From contig NZ_VFIA01000025.1 of assembly GCF_014282275.1 (NCBI RefSeq), positions 29,795 through 93,794 on the forward strand: a stretch of DNA of 64,000 bases. The letters run 5' to 3'. The DNA comes from Spirosoma utsteinense (lineage in GTDB: Bacteria > Bacteroidota > Bacteroidia > Cytophagales > Spirosomataceae). Made by a program: the position numbers and the translations under genes. The notes under the pieces are model-generated. The model was not told the DNA's origin. It was given only the letters and a program-made list of their open reading frames with translations, and made no database searches. Positions within the stretch are counted from its first letter, which is position 1, and each line of letters opens with the position of its first letter. This document shows, piece by piece, positions 17,516 through 24,758 of this stretch.

Positions 17516-18411
17516 TGAGTGAGTCTGTACGGAAGTTGCCGCTGGAAATATTCAGCACAGGTATTTTACCGAAACACAACAAAACGTACAGCCTTAAACT
17601 GACCATTGAAACGAGTACAGATTCAATGAACGATACAAGCATACAATCGGCCGAAGACCGGCTTACGAAGGTCAACCGACTTCTAATCACCCAATCCCGC
17701 CCTGCCGACGAAAAGTCTCCCTACTTTGATCTTGTCAGCAAGTACAACCTTCAAATTGACTTCCGGCCGTTTATTCAGATCGACGGCGTGTCGTTCAAGG
17801 ACTTTCGTCGTCAGAAGATAAATATACTGGCTCATACGGCCATTATCTTTACAAGTCGAAATGCTATTGATCACTTCTTTCGAGTTTGCCAGGAAGGTCG
17901 TATCGAGGTTCCTGCCGACATGAAGTATTTCTGCATATCGGAGCAAACCGCTAATTACCTCCAGAAATACATTGTCATTCGGAAGCGTAAGATCTTTAAC
18001 GGGACGAAGACCGCTACTGAGCTTTTCGAACTGATTAAAAAACACAAGACGGAGAAATTCCTATTTCCCTGTTCCAATATTCGGGGCAATGATATTCCGG
18101 AGTTCATGGATACCAGCAGTCTCCATCTGACGGAGGCCGTGATGTATGAAACTGTACCAACCGATCTGTCGGATTTGGCTATAGAAAGCTACGACATCAT
18201 TGCATTTTTCAGTCCGTCTGGTGTTAACTCGCTGATGTCTAACTTCCCGGACTTCAAACAAAATGGAACCCGGATGGCGGCTTTCGGTCCAACCACCGCT
18301 AAGGCTGTTGCCGAAGCAGGTCTAATGCTGGATATTGAAGCACCATTACCCAACGCCCCTTCGATGACCGGAGCGCTTGAACTCTACATCAAGAAGGCCA
18401 ACAATCAGTAA
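17515..18411 (+). CDS. hemD: Uroporphyrinogen-III synthase (HemD)
   Basis: ATG at 17515 overlaps the preceding stop codon; a second ATG at 17626 (MNDTSIQSAEDRLTKVNRLL) would give 261 residues and a start closer to the family domain. The HemD-type two-lobed pattern is visible: RLLITQSRPADEKSPYFDL, NILAHTAIIFTSRNAIDHFF, FCISEQTANYLQKY, then FLFPCSNIRGNDIPEF, YDIIAFFSPSGVNSLMSNF and RMAAFGPTTAKAVAEAGL. The enzyme closes and inverts ring D of hydroxymethylbilane to form uroporphyrinogen III in heme synthesis. It precedes the T9SS genes but is separated from them by a terminator at 18429-18489. Confidence 0.9.
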   Translation: MSESVRKLPLEIFSTGILPKHNKTYSLKLTIETSTDSMNDTSIQSAEDRLTKVNRLLITQSRPADEKSPYFDLVSKYNLQIDFRPFIQIDGVSFKDFRRQKINILAHTAIIFTSRNAIDHFFRVCQEGRIEVPADMKYFCISEQTANYLQKYIVIRKRKIFNGTKTATELFELIKKHKTEKFLFPCSNIRGNDIPEFMDTSSLHLTEAVMYETVPTDLSDLAIESYDIIAFFSPSGVNSLMSNFPDFKQNGTRMAAFGPTTAKAVAEAGLMLDIEAPLPNAPSMTGALELYIKKANNQ

Positions 18412-18428
18412 GGGGGTAACGTTATAAG

Positions 18429-18489
18429 AAGGTTGGATGCCGCTAATCGGGTATATGTGCTCGTTTAAGGCGTCCAACCTTTGTTTTTT
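18429..18489 (+). terminator. Rho-independent terminator after hemD
   Basis: AAGGTTGGATGCC (18429-18441) pairs with GGCGTCCAACCTT (18469-18481), a 13-bp stem with one G-U pair, followed by TGTTTTTT. It separates hemD from porP. Confidence 0.75.
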
Positions 18490-18607
18490 AGTTCAATATT
18501 TCGGACGTGCAGGCGTTTAGTGTAGAGACGTTGAATCGGTTCAAGTTGTATATTGCTCTTCGCCCGGATTCGGTTAGTGGTGGTTTTCATTTTCTTGCTT
18601 TGGTAGT

Positions 18608-19585
18608 ATGATTCGCACTGTTTACGTTTTTGCTTCATGTCTACTCCTAACCGCCTTAGGCTCAAGGGCTCTGGCGCAACAGGATCCTCAGTTCAGTCTG
18701 TATATGTACAATCCGTTGTACTATAATCCGGCGGCTGCCGGTTCGGAGGGTGTGTCGCGGATGCAGATTACGCACCGAACCCAATACCTGGGTTATCAGC
18801 CAACGATTGCCAGCGATGGAGGAGCACAAAGTACACAGCTGCTTTCGTTCAATATGCCATTGGCTAAGATCAAAAGTGGAATAGGTGTTTATGCGTTTAA
18901 CGATAAATTAGGCGCAATCGTAAATCAATCCGTGCAGGTTGCTTACGCGTATCGAATGGCGCTCAAGAGTGGCACACTGGCGCTGGGTGTTCAGGCGGGG
19001 ATGTACAACAGGGGTATCAACTACGGCGAATTGTTCCGCCCCGGCGAACCTGGCGACCCAGCCATCCCAACGGGACGTGTCAGCCAGGCGAGACCCGATT
19101 TTTCGGCGGGTGTCTATTATAATTCCACGGATTACTGGCTGGGGGTAAGTGTGACTCACCTCAACGCGGCTACGTATACGCTGGTGACGGACCGGTCTAC
19201 CGACCCTCTCGATCGTAATATTAATCTGACGGCTGGTTATCGACTCGGTATCGGGTATGATATTGATGTACAACCATCGATTCTGGTACAGTATAGTACG
19301 GCTGGTCAGACAAAAGCGACTGCGATAACGGCTAACCTGGTTGGTACCTACGACAATCGAATCTGGGCGGGTGTTGGCTACCGGCTGGGTGATGCAATTA
19401 TGGCTACGGCAGGCATCAACCTGATGCGTAACAATGCGTTACGAATTGGATACTCGCTGGACCTTGTTGCGGGCGGTACGCAAATCAAGAGTTTGACTTC
19501 CCATGAGATTCTGGTAGGCTATGCACTCCCTGCCCCCGACGCCCGGAAAAAACCAATTATCCGGACTCCCCGATTCCGGTATTAA
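18608..19585 (+). CDS. porP: PorP/SprF family type IX secretion outer membrane protein
   Basis: The 325-residue protein has a signal peptide (MIRTVYVFASCLLLTALGSRALAQQ) and the family signature at the mature N-terminus, QDPQFSLYMYNPLYYNPAAAGSEG. Repeated beta-strands follow with aromatic ends (GIGVYAFNDKLGAIVNQSVQVAYAYRMAL, ALGVQAGMYNRGINY, FSAGVYYNSTDYWLGVSVTHLN, RIGYSLDLVAGG). PorP/SprF proteins are outer membrane beta-barrels needed with PorK/GldK-type proteins for T9SS function or substrate attachment. The gene sits directly before gldKLMN as in other Bacteroidota. Paralogues are common, so only the family and T9SS link are certain. Confidence 0.92.
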   Translation: MIRTVYVFASCLLLTALGSRALAQQDPQFSLYMYNPLYYNPAAAGSEGVSRMQITHRTQYLGYQPTIASDGGAQSTQLLSFNMPLAKIKSGIGVYAFNDKLGAIVNQSVQVAYAYRMALKSGTLALGVQAGMYNRGINYGELFRPGEPGDPAIPTGRVSQARPDFSAGVYYNSTDYWLGVSVTHLNAATYTLVTDRSTDPLDRNINLTAGYRLGIGYDIDVQPSILVQYSTAGQTKATAITANLVGTYDNRIWAGVGYRLGDAIMATAGINLMRNNALRIGYSLDLVAGGTQIKSLTSHEILVGYALPAPDARKKPIIRTPRFRY

Positions 19586-19846
19586 GCAAGCACAAAGTTG
19601 AAGGATTTCAACGGAGTAGGGGTATGGTCAACATTTTGGCAACATTCTTGTTAGGCTGTTTGCAATTGGTGCCGTATTTTTGAGGAAACAGGCTATGCCA
19701 ACGGTGCAGTATACCTCATAAAGTAAGCGCTCTTGTGTTGTCATGGCCATAGAATTTCAGGTTGAACCATTTGTTACATACAATAACCAAACAGATTTTC
19801 GTTTTTAGTCTGGTCTCGCACAAGAAGACGGTCAAAATAGCCTATA
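19586..19846. promoter_or_regulatory. 261-bp porP-gldK intergenic region with possible -7 element
   Basis: The gap holds one TAnnTTTG match, TATTTTTG at 19675-19682. It lies about 165 bp before the gldK ATG, so a promoter here would leave a long 5' leader. No hairpin terminator follows porP, so read-through from porP is also possible. No small gene was seen. Confidence 0.35.
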
Positions 19847-20983
19847 ATGATGAAGTACAACTGGTTTACAGTCAACGCAACCCGTGTGATGATGGTCGCA
19901 ACAGTAGTTCTGCTAATGCAGGGTTGCGGATTTGTGAAATCGAAGTTTGGCGGAGGTGGTAAGGGGGGTGATGTAGGCGTTACAAACGGAGAGATTACAG
20001 CTACCGGGCGTAAGGGTTACAAACAAACGACACCATATGGTATGGTTCTGGTACCGTCCGGTTCGTTTATAATGGGTCAGGCCGACGAAGATGTGGCTGC
20101 CACCCAGATCAATATGAACCGGCAAGTGACAATCAGCTCGTTCTATATGGATGATGCAGAGATCTCGAACCATGAATACCGGCAGTACGTAAATGCACTG
20201 CTGGCCGATTCAGTCTCAGTATTGGGCGAGGAAGAGATAATGGCTAATTTTTATCCGGACACAACCGTCTGGAAAAATGACTTTACGTACCACAACGGTG
20301 ATCCAATGCTGGAATACTACTTCGGGCATCCAGCCTTCGATACCTATCCAGTAGTGGGTGTAAACTGGAAAGCCGCACAGCACTTTAGCCAGTGGCGTAC
20401 CAATACTTACAACGATTACCGTACCAAAGAGGGTCAGTTTAACGCCCCCCGGTTCCGGCTTCCATCCGAAGCCGAGTGGGAATGGGCGGCCCGTGGTGGT
20501 AAAAACGGAGCCAAGTACCCCTGGGGTAACCCCTACGTAGCCAATGGCAAAGGTTGCTATCTGGCTAACTTTAAGCCACAACGCGGTAATTTCGACGCCG
20601 ATGGGTACCCATACACTGCCCCCGCAACGGCTTACAGTCCTAACGATTACGGTCTGTACAATATGTCGGGTAATGTAGCCGAGTGGTGCCGCGATGCTTA
20701 CGCTGATAACTCCAACGCTATTGTTTGGGATATGAACCCCGACAACCAGAATGCTGATGAACCTCGTAAGGTGGTTCGGGGTGGATCCTGGAAAGATATT
20801 GCTTATTACCTTGAGACTGGAACCCGTTACTTTGAGTACGAAGATCAGAAGCGTTCGTATATCGGTTTCCGTTGCGTAATGGACAACCTCGAAGGTCGTA
20901 CCGCGTCGGCTCGCGGTGGTCGGGTAGGGGGTAGTAGCAAGGCTAAAAGCAGCAAAAAGTCATCGGCTAAAACAAAAGCCTAA
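19847..20983 (+). CDS. gldK: Gliding motility/T9SS lipoprotein GldK
   Basis: The 378-residue protein has a lipoprotein signal ending in VVLLMQGC (lipobox, Cys27) and a formylglycine-generating enzyme-like (SUMF1) domain: PYGMVLVPSGSFIMGQADED, EISNHEYRQYVNALL, YPVVGVNWKAAQHFSQWR, RFRLPSEAEWEWAARGG, YPWGNPY, GLYNMSGNVAEWCRDAY, RKVVRGGSWKD and YIGFRCVM. The family's copper-binding catalytic cysteines are not used, so it is structural. GldK forms the periplasmic ring with GldN that is attached to the outer membrane around the T9SS translocon. It is followed by gldL after 45 bp. A Ser/Lys-rich tail closes the protein. Confidence 0.95.
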   Translation: MMKYNWFTVNATRVMMVATVVLLMQGCGFVKSKFGGGGKGGDVGVTNGEITATGRKGYKQTTPYGMVLVPSGSFIMGQADEDVAATQINMNRQVTISSFYMDDAEISNHEYRQYVNALLADSVSVLGEEEIMANFYPDTTVWKNDFTYHNGDPMLEYYFGHPAFDTYPVVGVNWKAAQHFSQWRTNTYNDYRTKEGQFNAPRFRLPSEAEWEWAARGGKNGAKYPWGNPYVANGKGCYLANFKPQRGNFDADGYPYTAPATAYSPNDYGLYNMSGNVAEWCRDAYADNSNAIVWDMNPDNQNADEPRKVVRGGSWKDIAYYLETGTRYFEYEDQKRSYIGFRCVMDNLEGRTASARGGRVGGSSKAKSSKKSSAKTKA

Positions 20984-21028
20984 CACATCCAACAAGACAG
21001 TTACCCAATTCAATCAATAATCGCTATC

Positions 21029-21841
21029 ATGGCAACAGCAAAGTCCACTAATTTCTTTTGGGATCGTTTAGTACCAACCATTTATAGTGCAGGGGCCGCC
21101 GTCGTTATTTTCGGAGCCTGGGCCAAGATTACCCACAACGAGCAGTTCGGTTTTATGCTGACGCTCGGTCTGCTTACCGAAGTAGTTATTTTTGCACTGT
21201 ACGCTGTACAAAGTTTTACACAGCCTATACCAGGAGGAACTGATTACGCCTGGGAGAAAGTATACCCGGAACTGGGTGACGACTTCAAGGGCGAAGCTCG
21301 TAAACCAGCTCCACAGGCAAACGGCCTGACTGGCAATATGGACCAGATGCTGGCACAAGCAAAAGTGACGCCCGACGTGTTTGAGCGACTTGGCTCCGGA
21401 TTCCGCAACCTGAATGACACGGTCTCTAAACTGACCGACTTGACCGACGCAACGGTAGCTACCAATGATTATGCCCGCAACGTAAAGTCGGCGTCGTCGT
21501 CTATCGGTGAAATGAATAAGTCTTATGGTACAGCGATCACAGCTATGAACTCAATGGCCGACGCGACAACTGATGCCAAAGACTACCGTGACCAGTTTCA
21601 GAAGGTAACCAAGAATATGGGTGCCCTCAATGCGGTTTATGAGCTGGAGTTACAGGACACCAACAAGCACCTGAAAGCAATGAATGCTTTTTATGGCAGC
21701 CTGACATCGGCGATGGAAAACATGGCTGACGCGAGCCGCGATACGCAGCAGTTTAAGAGCGAAATGGCGAAACTTACTGGTAACCTGGCATCGCTCAATA
21801 ACGTATACGGCAGCATGCTAACCGCTATGCGCGGTAACTAA
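21029..21841 (+). CDS. gldL: Gliding motility/T9SS motor protein GldL
   Basis: The 270-residue protein has two N-terminal membrane helices (VPTIYSAGAAVVIFGAWAKI and GFMLTLGLLTEVVIFALYAVQ) separated by a short THNEQF loop. The second helix holds a buried acidic residue, Glu51 in LLTEVV, the position implicated in proton-driven rotation of the GldLM motor. A proline-rich linker and a long coiled coil follow, with repeated ALNAVYELEL, AMNAFYGSL and SLNNVYGSML units in the last 150 residues. GldL forms a pentameric stator-like ring around two GldM helices in the inner membrane. It is followed by gldM after a 113-bp structured gap. Confidence 0.95.
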   Translation: MATAKSTNFFWDRLVPTIYSAGAAVVIFGAWAKITHNEQFGFMLTLGLLTEVVIFALYAVQSFTQPIPGGTDYAWEKVYPELGDDFKGEARKPAPQANGLTGNMDQMLAQAKVTPDVFERLGSGFRNLNDTVSKLTDLTDATVATNDYARNVKSASSSIGEMNKSYGTAITAMNSMADATTDAKDYRDQFQKVTKNMGALNAVYELELQDTNKHLKAMNAFYGSLTSAMENMADASRDTQQFKSEMAKLTGNLASLNNVYGSMLTAMRGN

Positions 21842-21870
21842 AAAAAGTTATGGAGCCAGCGGGTTGTAAG

Positions 21871-21919
21871 GTTGTGATGGTCAGGCTTCGCCTGGTTACA
21901 ACTTTACAGCCTTGCGGCT
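21871..21919 (+). other. Two stem-loops between gldL and gldM
   Basis: CAGGC and GCCTG flank TTC at 21882-21894, with an outer GTTGT and ACAAC pair at 21871-21902. AGCC-TTGC-GGCT forms a second small hairpin at 21908-21919. TTTACA words recur three times afterwards. No T-run follows, so these are not intrinsic terminators; they may be mRNA-processing or stability elements, or a fragment of a dispersed repeat. Confidence 0.5.
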
Positions 21920-21954
21920 TTACAACTTGATAACTTTACAACTCATTAAATTTC

Positions 21955-23547
21955 ATGGCAGGCACAAAAGAAACACCCCGTCAGAAGATGATCGGGATGA
22001 TGTATCTGGTATTGACCGCACTGTTGGCCCTGCAGGTCACGTCGGCCATTCTGGAGAAATTCGTTCTGTTGAATAATAGCTTAGAGCAGTCTACCGGGTC
22101 AGCTAATAAAGTCAACCAATCGACCCTTGATAATATTCGGGCAACCGTAGAGAAATCCGGTAACCGGGCCAATGACTTGGCTATCGTACAACAGGCTGAT
22201 GACGTACGGAAGCAAACGAGCAATGTTATTGGCGAAATAGACGCGCTGAAACAACGCATAATTACTGAAGCGGGTGGTGGCGTTGATGAAGCCGGATCCA
22301 TTCGTAATTTGAGTGAAGAAGAGAAAGTTGCTCAAATCATGATTGGTGGTAACCGCAACGGAGAAGCTTATTCGCTGAAAAACAAACTGGACGCTTATAT
22401 CACCGGATTGGGTAAGTATTCACCTGCCAAGTACGGATCACTGGCATTGAATGGCAAAGAAGATCCAATTATGAGCCGGTCGCCGGAGCAACGTACTAAA
22501 GATTTTGCCGAGCTTAACTTCGCGCAGACTCCAGTTCCCGCTGCCCTGGCCGTATTGACCCAGCGCCAATCGGATGTTCGCCGAATTGAGGGTGAAGTGC
22601 TTAACCTGCTGGCCAGCAAAGTAGGCGCGCAGGATGTGAAGTTCGATAAGATCTTAGCCATGCTGAGCATGGAGTCGAAGGTGGTCGTTGCTGGTACGAA
22701 ATTTAAAGGTCAGATGTTTCTGGCTGCTTCTTCTTCCGGAATTCAACCACGGATGAGCCTGAACGGTGGTCCCGTACGAATTCAGGATGGTCAGGGTATC
22801 ATCGAGTTTACGGCCCAGGGTGGGGCGTATGATAAAAATGGACTGGCACGTCGCACGTTGAATGGCTCGATCTCTTACCAGCAGCCGAACGGCGAAAACA
22901 AGACGGTCTCGTTCAATCAGGAATACTTCGTTGCGAAGCCTTCTTATGAGATTGAATCCGGATCTTTCCCGCCTTTGTATCTGGGTTGTGCTAATAAACT
23001 GAGTGTACAAAGTCCGCAGTTAGGTGCTTTGTGGAATCCAAACTTCTCGGCAGATGGTGGTGCAGTTATTACCTCTGGAGAGAAAGGCAAGATTACCATT
23101 ATCCCAAGCTCAAACCGTGTAGTCCTGAATGTAAGCAACGCTGGTAGCTTACTGGGTAAGAACGAGTTTCGGGTTAACCGGGTACCTCGTCCAACCATCG
23201 AGTATTTTGTTGGCGGAACCAAAGTTGGTGATCCTCGGGGCGTGCCGGTAGGTTCGGCGCGTAGTATTCGGGTCAATGCGGTTGCTGACGAAAGTTTTCG
23301 TAACTACTCGCCGGATGATGCCAATTTCCGGGTAACGGGAATAACGGTCATTCTGGCTCGCGGAACCCGTAAAGTAGGGCAGGTCAACCTGGGTGCCGGT
23401 GGTGGTTCTCTTGGTTCGCTGGCCGCCGAAGCGCAGGCCGGTGACCGGTATTCAATACAGGTCGACGGGGTACAGCGCCGTAACTTCCGGGGCGATATCA
23501 GCGATGTTCCAATGGGTAGTCCCCAACAGACAGTTCCTCTCTATTAA
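21955..23547 (+). CDS. gldM: Gliding motility/T9SS motor protein GldM
   Basis: The 530-residue protein has a short cytosolic start (MAGTKETPRQKMIGMMYLVL), one membrane helix (MMYLVLTALLALQVTSAIL) and a long periplasmic part. The early FVLLNNSLEQS and IRATVEKSG segments form the helical linker. The following Ig-like domains include VVVAGTKFKGQMFLAASSSGIQPRM and IEYFVGGTKVGDP, both recognisable in the family. GldM dimers are the asymmetric shaft inside the GldL ring, passing proton-motive energy to the outer membrane GldKN ring. The C-terminal domain ends SDVPMGSPQQTVPLY. gldN follows after 64 bp. Confidence 0.95.
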   Translation: MAGTKETPRQKMIGMMYLVLTALLALQVTSAILEKFVLLNNSLEQSTGSANKVNQSTLDNIRATVEKSGNRANDLAIVQQADDVRKQTSNVIGEIDALKQRIITEAGGGVDEAGSIRNLSEEEKVAQIMIGGNRNGEAYSLKNKLDAYITGLGKYSPAKYGSLALNGKEDPIMSRSPEQRTKDFAELNFAQTPVPAALAVLTQRQSDVRRIEGEVLNLLASKVGAQDVKFDKILAMLSMESKVVVAGTKFKGQMFLAASSSGIQPRMSLNGGPVRIQDGQGIIEFTAQGGAYDKNGLARRTLNGSISYQQPNGENKTVSFNQEYFVAKPSYEIESGSFPPLYLGCANKLSVQSPQLGALWNPNFSADGGAVITSGEKGKITIIPSSNRVVLNVSNAGSLLGKNEFRVNRVPRPTIEYFVGGTKVGDPRGVPVGSARSIRVNAVADESFRNYSPDDANFRVTGITVILARGTRKVGQVNLGAGGGSLGSLAAEAQAGDRYSIQVDGVQRRNFRGDISDVPMGSPQQTVPLY

Positions 23548-23611
23548 GCGTACTAAAGCGAATTACTGTTCGTTATCTAGTCGCACAAGGGCGAAGAAAA
23601 AACACCTGAAG

Positions 23612-24652
23612 ATGAAAAAAATCAGAACAATGGCAGTAGTCGCCACCGTGATGGCGGTAGCCGGAACGGGGGCAATGGCGCAGGAGAAACCAAGTACCGG
23701 CACCAACTCGCTGTCGGTTCGCGGAATCAACGAGAATGACATTATGATGAAGAAGACCCTTTGGCGTCGGATCGACCTGAAGGAGAAACAGAATCAATCG
23801 ATGTTCTCGAAAAACAACGAAATAACGAAGTACCTGATCGAAGCCATGAAAGCCGGTTTGATCGATGGGTATGAGAATGATTCGGTAGCGACCAAGTTGA
23901 CTCCGGAGAAAATGCAGCAGCGGTTGATCATGCCAAACTCGGCTCCTCAGTTATCAGCTGAAGAGATTGCGGCTGGCTTTGGAACCGAAACATCGACCGG
24001 TGCTTCCGATGGATGGGGCGATCCTAAAAAGGACGCCAAGAAAACAGCTGCCAAGCCTGCCGACGACGGTTGGGGAACGCCGAAGAAAGCGGCCGCTCAA
24101 CCAGCTGACGACGGTTGGGGACCATCGCCAAAGAAAAAGGCAACTGCCAAAAACACGAAGGGCAAGAAGGGTACCAAGCCTGTAGTGGAGCCACCTAAAG
24201 ATACCGTTGCTGTAGCAGCCGTACCAGCTATTCAGGGGGATGAATATTTCGCGAAGGACTTCAATATTATGGAGATCAAGGAGGACTGGATATTTGATCG
24301 CAAGCGGTCCCGCTTGTATTATGACATCCAGACAGTTACGGTATATCTGCCTTCTGACAAAAACTCGGCTGGTGTTGAAACGCCATTAGCTACCTTCAAA
24401 TACAAAGATCTGGACAAGCTGTTCCGGAGCGACCCGAAGAAGTTTATCTGGTATAACCCACAAAACCAGGCTCAGCACAAGAATCTGGCCGATGCCTTTG
24501 ATCTTCGTCTGTTCTACGGTCGCATCACCAAAGTGGCTAACCCTGGAGATACCGACTTAGTGGGAATGTACGGTGATAAGGAAGGTCTTATGAAGTCGTA
24601 CCAGACAGAGTATGAGCTTATGGAAACCGAGCATGGCCTTTGGGAATACTAA
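23612..24652 (+). CDS. gldN: Gliding motility/T9SS protein GldN with a DGWG-repeat insert
   Basis: The start is ATG 23612 because it opens a signal peptide (MKKIRTMAVVATVMAVAGTGAMAQE); the frame is open upstream across the gldM 3' end but has no protein features there. The mature protein matches GldN/PorN: RGINENDIMMKKTLWRRIDLKEKQNQ, then FNIMEIKEDWIFDRKRSRLYYDIQTV, FKYKDLDKLFR, and NLADAFDLRLFYGRITKVANP. Residues about 132-192 are a Lys/Ala/Pro-rich linker with three DGWG repeats. GldN forms the periplasmic ring with GldK. The operon ends with a strong terminator 12 bp on. Confidence 0.93.
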   Translation: MKKIRTMAVVATVMAVAGTGAMAQEKPSTGTNSLSVRGINENDIMMKKTLWRRIDLKEKQNQSMFSKNNEITKYLIEAMKAGLIDGYENDSVATKLTPEKMQQRLIMPNSAPQLSAEEIAAGFGTETSTGASDGWGDPKKDAKKTAAKPADDGWGTPKKAAAQPADDGWGPSPKKKATAKNTKGKKGTKPVVEPPKDTVAVAAVPAIQGDEYFAKDFNIMEIKEDWIFDRKRSRLYYDIQTVTVYLPSDKNSAGVETPLATFKYKDLDKLFRSDPKKFIWYNPQNQAQHKNLADAFDLRLFYGRITKVANPGDTDLVGMYGDKEGLMKSYQTEYELMETEHGLWEY

Positions 24653-24664
24653 GAGTCTTTTGAA

Positions 24665-24702
24665 ACAACAAAAAAGGAGCCACATGGCTCCTTTTTTGTT
24701 GT
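24665..24702. terminator. Strong rho-independent terminator (two-way) after gldN and uvrC
   Basis: Perfect 18-bp arms (ACAACAAAAAAGGAGCCA at 24665-24682 and its complement at 24685-24702) with a GC-rich core and T-runs on both strands. It can end both the gldN and the convergent uvrC transcripts. Confidence 0.85.
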
Positions 24703-24757
24703 ACCGCAGACTTCAGTCCGTGTTGAATAGTTAAGTGCGGACTGAAGTCCGCGGTAC
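24701..24757. repeat. 57-bp palindromic element between gldN and uvrC
   Basis: Arms of 20 bp (GTACCGCAGACTTCAGTCCG at 24701-24720 and the complement with one mismatch at 24738-24757) surround a 17-bp loop. It abuts the gldN terminator and the last codons of uvrC. Size, symmetry and position in a convergent gap suggest a REP- or MITE-like dispersed element. Confidence 0.6.
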
Positions 24758-24758
24758 G

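Noticed and set aside
23393..23611. N-terminal extension of gldN overlapping gldM
   Set aside because: It has no signal peptide or family motif and is antiparallel to no constraint; a clear signal peptide begins at ATG 23612.
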